A DNA stretch of 7,745 bases from Gammaproteobacteria bacterium (GTDB taxonomy: Bacteria > Pseudomonadota > Gammaproteobacteria > Pseudomonadales > Azotimanducaceae), in contig PARM01000029.1 in the NCBI GenBank assembly GCA_002711495.1, positions 4,680 to 12,424 on the forward strand, in the 5' to 3' direction. The position numbers and the translations under genes were made by a program. Below are positions 6,547-7,745 of the stretch, in pieces (position 1 is the stretch's first letter; every line of letters begins with the position of its first letter). The notes beneath the pieces were generated by a model, which searched no databases, had not been told where the DNA came from, and saw nothing but the letters and a program-made list of their open reading frames with translations.

Positions 6547-7486
6547 ATTCGATCTTATAAAGAAGTACTTTGATGTAGGAACAATTAGTAATACTAATGT
6601 TGTCCTCGGTCCAGGAGATGACTGCGCTATTCTTGCACCATTGGAAGGGCAAGAGATTTGTCTATCGACCGACACGATGAACGAGGACATTCATTTTCTT
6701 TCATCTTTGTCGGGAAGCGCAATAGCGTCCAGGGTTGTTGCGGCGAATTTAAGCGACCTTGCAGCTATGGGAGCTGATCCGTACGCATGTTTATTAGCGG
6801 TTACACTAAATGAGGTTAATGAAAACTGGCTCGACCAATTTTCGGATACTATTTTTTCTATATTAAAACGCTACAGCTGCCCACTGATCGGCGGTAACGT
6901 CTCAAAAGGGCCAAAATTATCGATTACCATGACTGTTCTAGGCAGCATTCCCTCTGGGAAAGCCATAGTGAGAAGTGGTGCACGGACTGGAGACGCTATC
7001 TACGTTACTGGCTCACTCGGAGATGCTAAAATGGGCCTTGAGATGCTAAGGTCGGGGAAGGAGCTGGATTATTTAGTTTCAAGATTTTGTTATCCCACCC
7101 CTAGAATCAAGGAAGGTAAGGCTTTGAGAGAGTTGGCGTCTTCAATGATAGACGTTTCCGACGGGCTCCTGGCTGATTTAGGACACTTATGCAGTGCGAG
7201 TAATCTGGGAGCAGAGCTTGATATTAAATCTCTTCCGATATCTAGTTATTTGAAGGAAGAGGTTGGAGAGGAGTTAGCCTATAGATTTGCTCTTTCAGAT
7301 AGTGATGACTATGAACTCTGTTTTACGATACCAAAAATGCTTGAAGACGAAATGAAAAGACGCGACTGGAGTAGCTTGGCCCCTTTTACAAAAATTGGAA
7401 CCATGATTCCTGGCAATAACATAAAGGTGCTCTCCGAAGATAGAAGCATCATTGAAATAGAGCAGCTTGGTTATAAACACTTTTAA
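6533..7486 (+). CDS. thiL: Thiamine-monophosphate kinase
   Basis: ThiL phosphorylates thiamine monophosphate with ATP to give thiamine diphosphate, the active cofactor. It is 317 aa, near the usual 320-330, and belongs to the PurM/AIR-synthase superfamily. Motifs in order: GPGDDCAIL (26-34) with metal-binding Asp 29 and 30, STDTMNEDIHF (46-55 and on) with the conserved STD, NLSDLAAMGADP (72-83), LIGGNVSKGP (118-127), RSGARTGDAIYVTGSLGDA (147-165), MIDVSDGLLADLGH (205-218) and SDSDDYELCF (255-264). Two loops differ from the common text: GGN rather than GGD at 120-122, and SDSDDYEL rather than SGGEDYEL. Neither removes the main acidic clusters. The ATG at 6533 gives the family N-terminus (EFDLIKKYF); no other in-frame start near it fits. 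It overlaps nusB by 14 bp and has only a weak AGG upstream, so coupled translation is likely. pgpA follows after 11 bases. Confidence 0.95.
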   Translation: MPLDEFDLIKKYFDVGTISNTNVVLGPGDDCAILAPLEGQEICLSTDTMNEDIHFLSSLSGSAIASRVVAANLSDLAAMGADPYACLLAVTLNEVNENWLDQFSDTIFSILKRYSCPLIGGNVSKGPKLSITMTVLGSIPSGKAIVRSGARTGDAIYVTGSLGDAKMGLEMLRSGKELDYLVSRFCYPTPRIKEGKALRELASSMIDVSDGLLADLGHLCSASNLGAELDIKSLPISSYLKEEVGEELAYRFALSDSDDYELCFTIPKMLEDEMKRRDWSSLAPFTKIGTMIPGNNIKVLSEDRSIIEIEQLGYKHF

Positions 7487-7487
7487 C

Positions 7488-7491
7488 GGGG
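7488..7491 (+). promoter_or_regulatory. Candidate Shine-Dalgarno site for pgpA
   Basis: GGGG in the 11-base gap after thiL lies 6 bases before ATT at 7498. The spacing is right for initiation at that ATT and helps choose it as the pgpA start, although the match to the anti-Shine-Dalgarno is short. Confidence 0.45.
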
Positions 7492-7497
7492 ACAAAA

Positions 7498-7745
7498 ATT
7501 AAGAAACTATTTACTCGCCTTGAGCATTTTCTTGCTACTGGTTTTGGCAGCGGGCACTCCCCTGTAGCTCCAGGAACGGCTGGAACGGCAGTTGGTGTGA
7601 TTATTTTCTTACCAATTCTAAACATGCCTATTTCCTTTCAATTAGGATTCGTAATTTTGTCGTTCTTTTTAGGGGTTTGGATCACCGCTCGCGTGGCTAG
7701 TGACATGGGGATTAAAGATCCACCAGAAATTGTGTTTGATGAGTT
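7498..7745 (+). CDS. pgpA: Phosphatidylglycerophosphatase A, N-terminal part (3' end outside window), apparent ATT start
   Basis: PgpA is an inner-membrane enzyme that dephosphorylates phosphatidylglycerophosphate to phosphatidylglycerol. About 82 residues are visible of a family of about 160-170. The motif GFGSGHSPVAPGTAGT (15-30) is the PgpA signature (E. coli has GFGSGLSPIVPGTMGS). A long hydrophobic stretch follows (about 32-63, containing VGVIIFLPIL and LGFVILSFFLG), then VASDMGIKDPPEIVFDE (66-82), leading into the conserved DEF segment at the window edge. The frame has a stop at 7474-7476, and from there to the signature there is no ATG, GTG or TTG. The first GTG (7597) and first ATG (7624) fall after the signature. 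ATT at 7498, with GGGG 6 bases upstream, gives a sensible N-terminus. ACG at 7486 is a less likely alternative. thiL ends 11 bases upstream, matching the conserved thiL-pgpA order. Product is confident; the start less so. Confidence 0.85.
   Translation, partial: MKKLFTRLEHFLATGFGSGHSPVAPGTAGTAVGVIIFLPILNMPISFQLGFVILSFFLGVWITARVASDMGIKDPPEIVFDE

Overview
The window is an ordinary chromosomal housekeeping segment of a compact, moderately AT-rich genome. It most likely comes from a gammaproteobacterium, perhaps a streamlined marine or otherwise free-living lineage. The basis is gene order plus protein resemblance. The run nrdR-ribD-(rib genes)-nusB-thiL-pgpA is the classic gammaproteobacterial arrangement, the ABC-F protein is a full-length EttA, and the proteins read closest to E. 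coli-type versions recalled from memory. No search was run, so the lineage is inference. No tRNA, rRNA, mobile element, CRISPR array, phage or defence gene was seen.

Layout. (1) 1-2285, plus strand: the 3' part of alr (alanine racemase, cut by the window edge), then radA two bases later with a TTG start. (2) 2282-3952, minus strand: ettA, convergent with radA and sharing 4 bp with it. (3) 3953-4065: a 113-bp divergent intergenic region, the only non-coding stretch of any size, holding a weak candidate promoter for each direction. (4) 4066-7745, plus strand: a tightly packed gene string nrdR, ribD, ribH, nusB, thiL, pgpA (cut by the window edge), with junctions from a 14-bp overlap to an 11-bp gap. 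It is most simply read as one operon.

How the genes work together. NrdR is the ATP/dATP-sensing repressor of ribonucleotide reductase genes. RibD and RibH supply two riboflavin steps. NusB is the antitermination and ribosome-assembly factor. ThiL makes thiamine diphosphate. PgpA dephosphorylates phosphatidylglycerophosphate. They are linked by conserved order and translational coupling rather than by one pathway. The usual ribE and ribBA genes are absent between ribD and ribH.

The most notable points are: pgpA has no ATG, GTG or TTG before its conserved N-terminal motif and seems to start at ATT; nrdR ends in a lysine-rich tail encoded by an 11-A run at the ribD junction; ribE and ribBA are missing from the cluster; and radA and ettA converge with overlapping stops and no obvious terminator. 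No previously undescribed system is evident.
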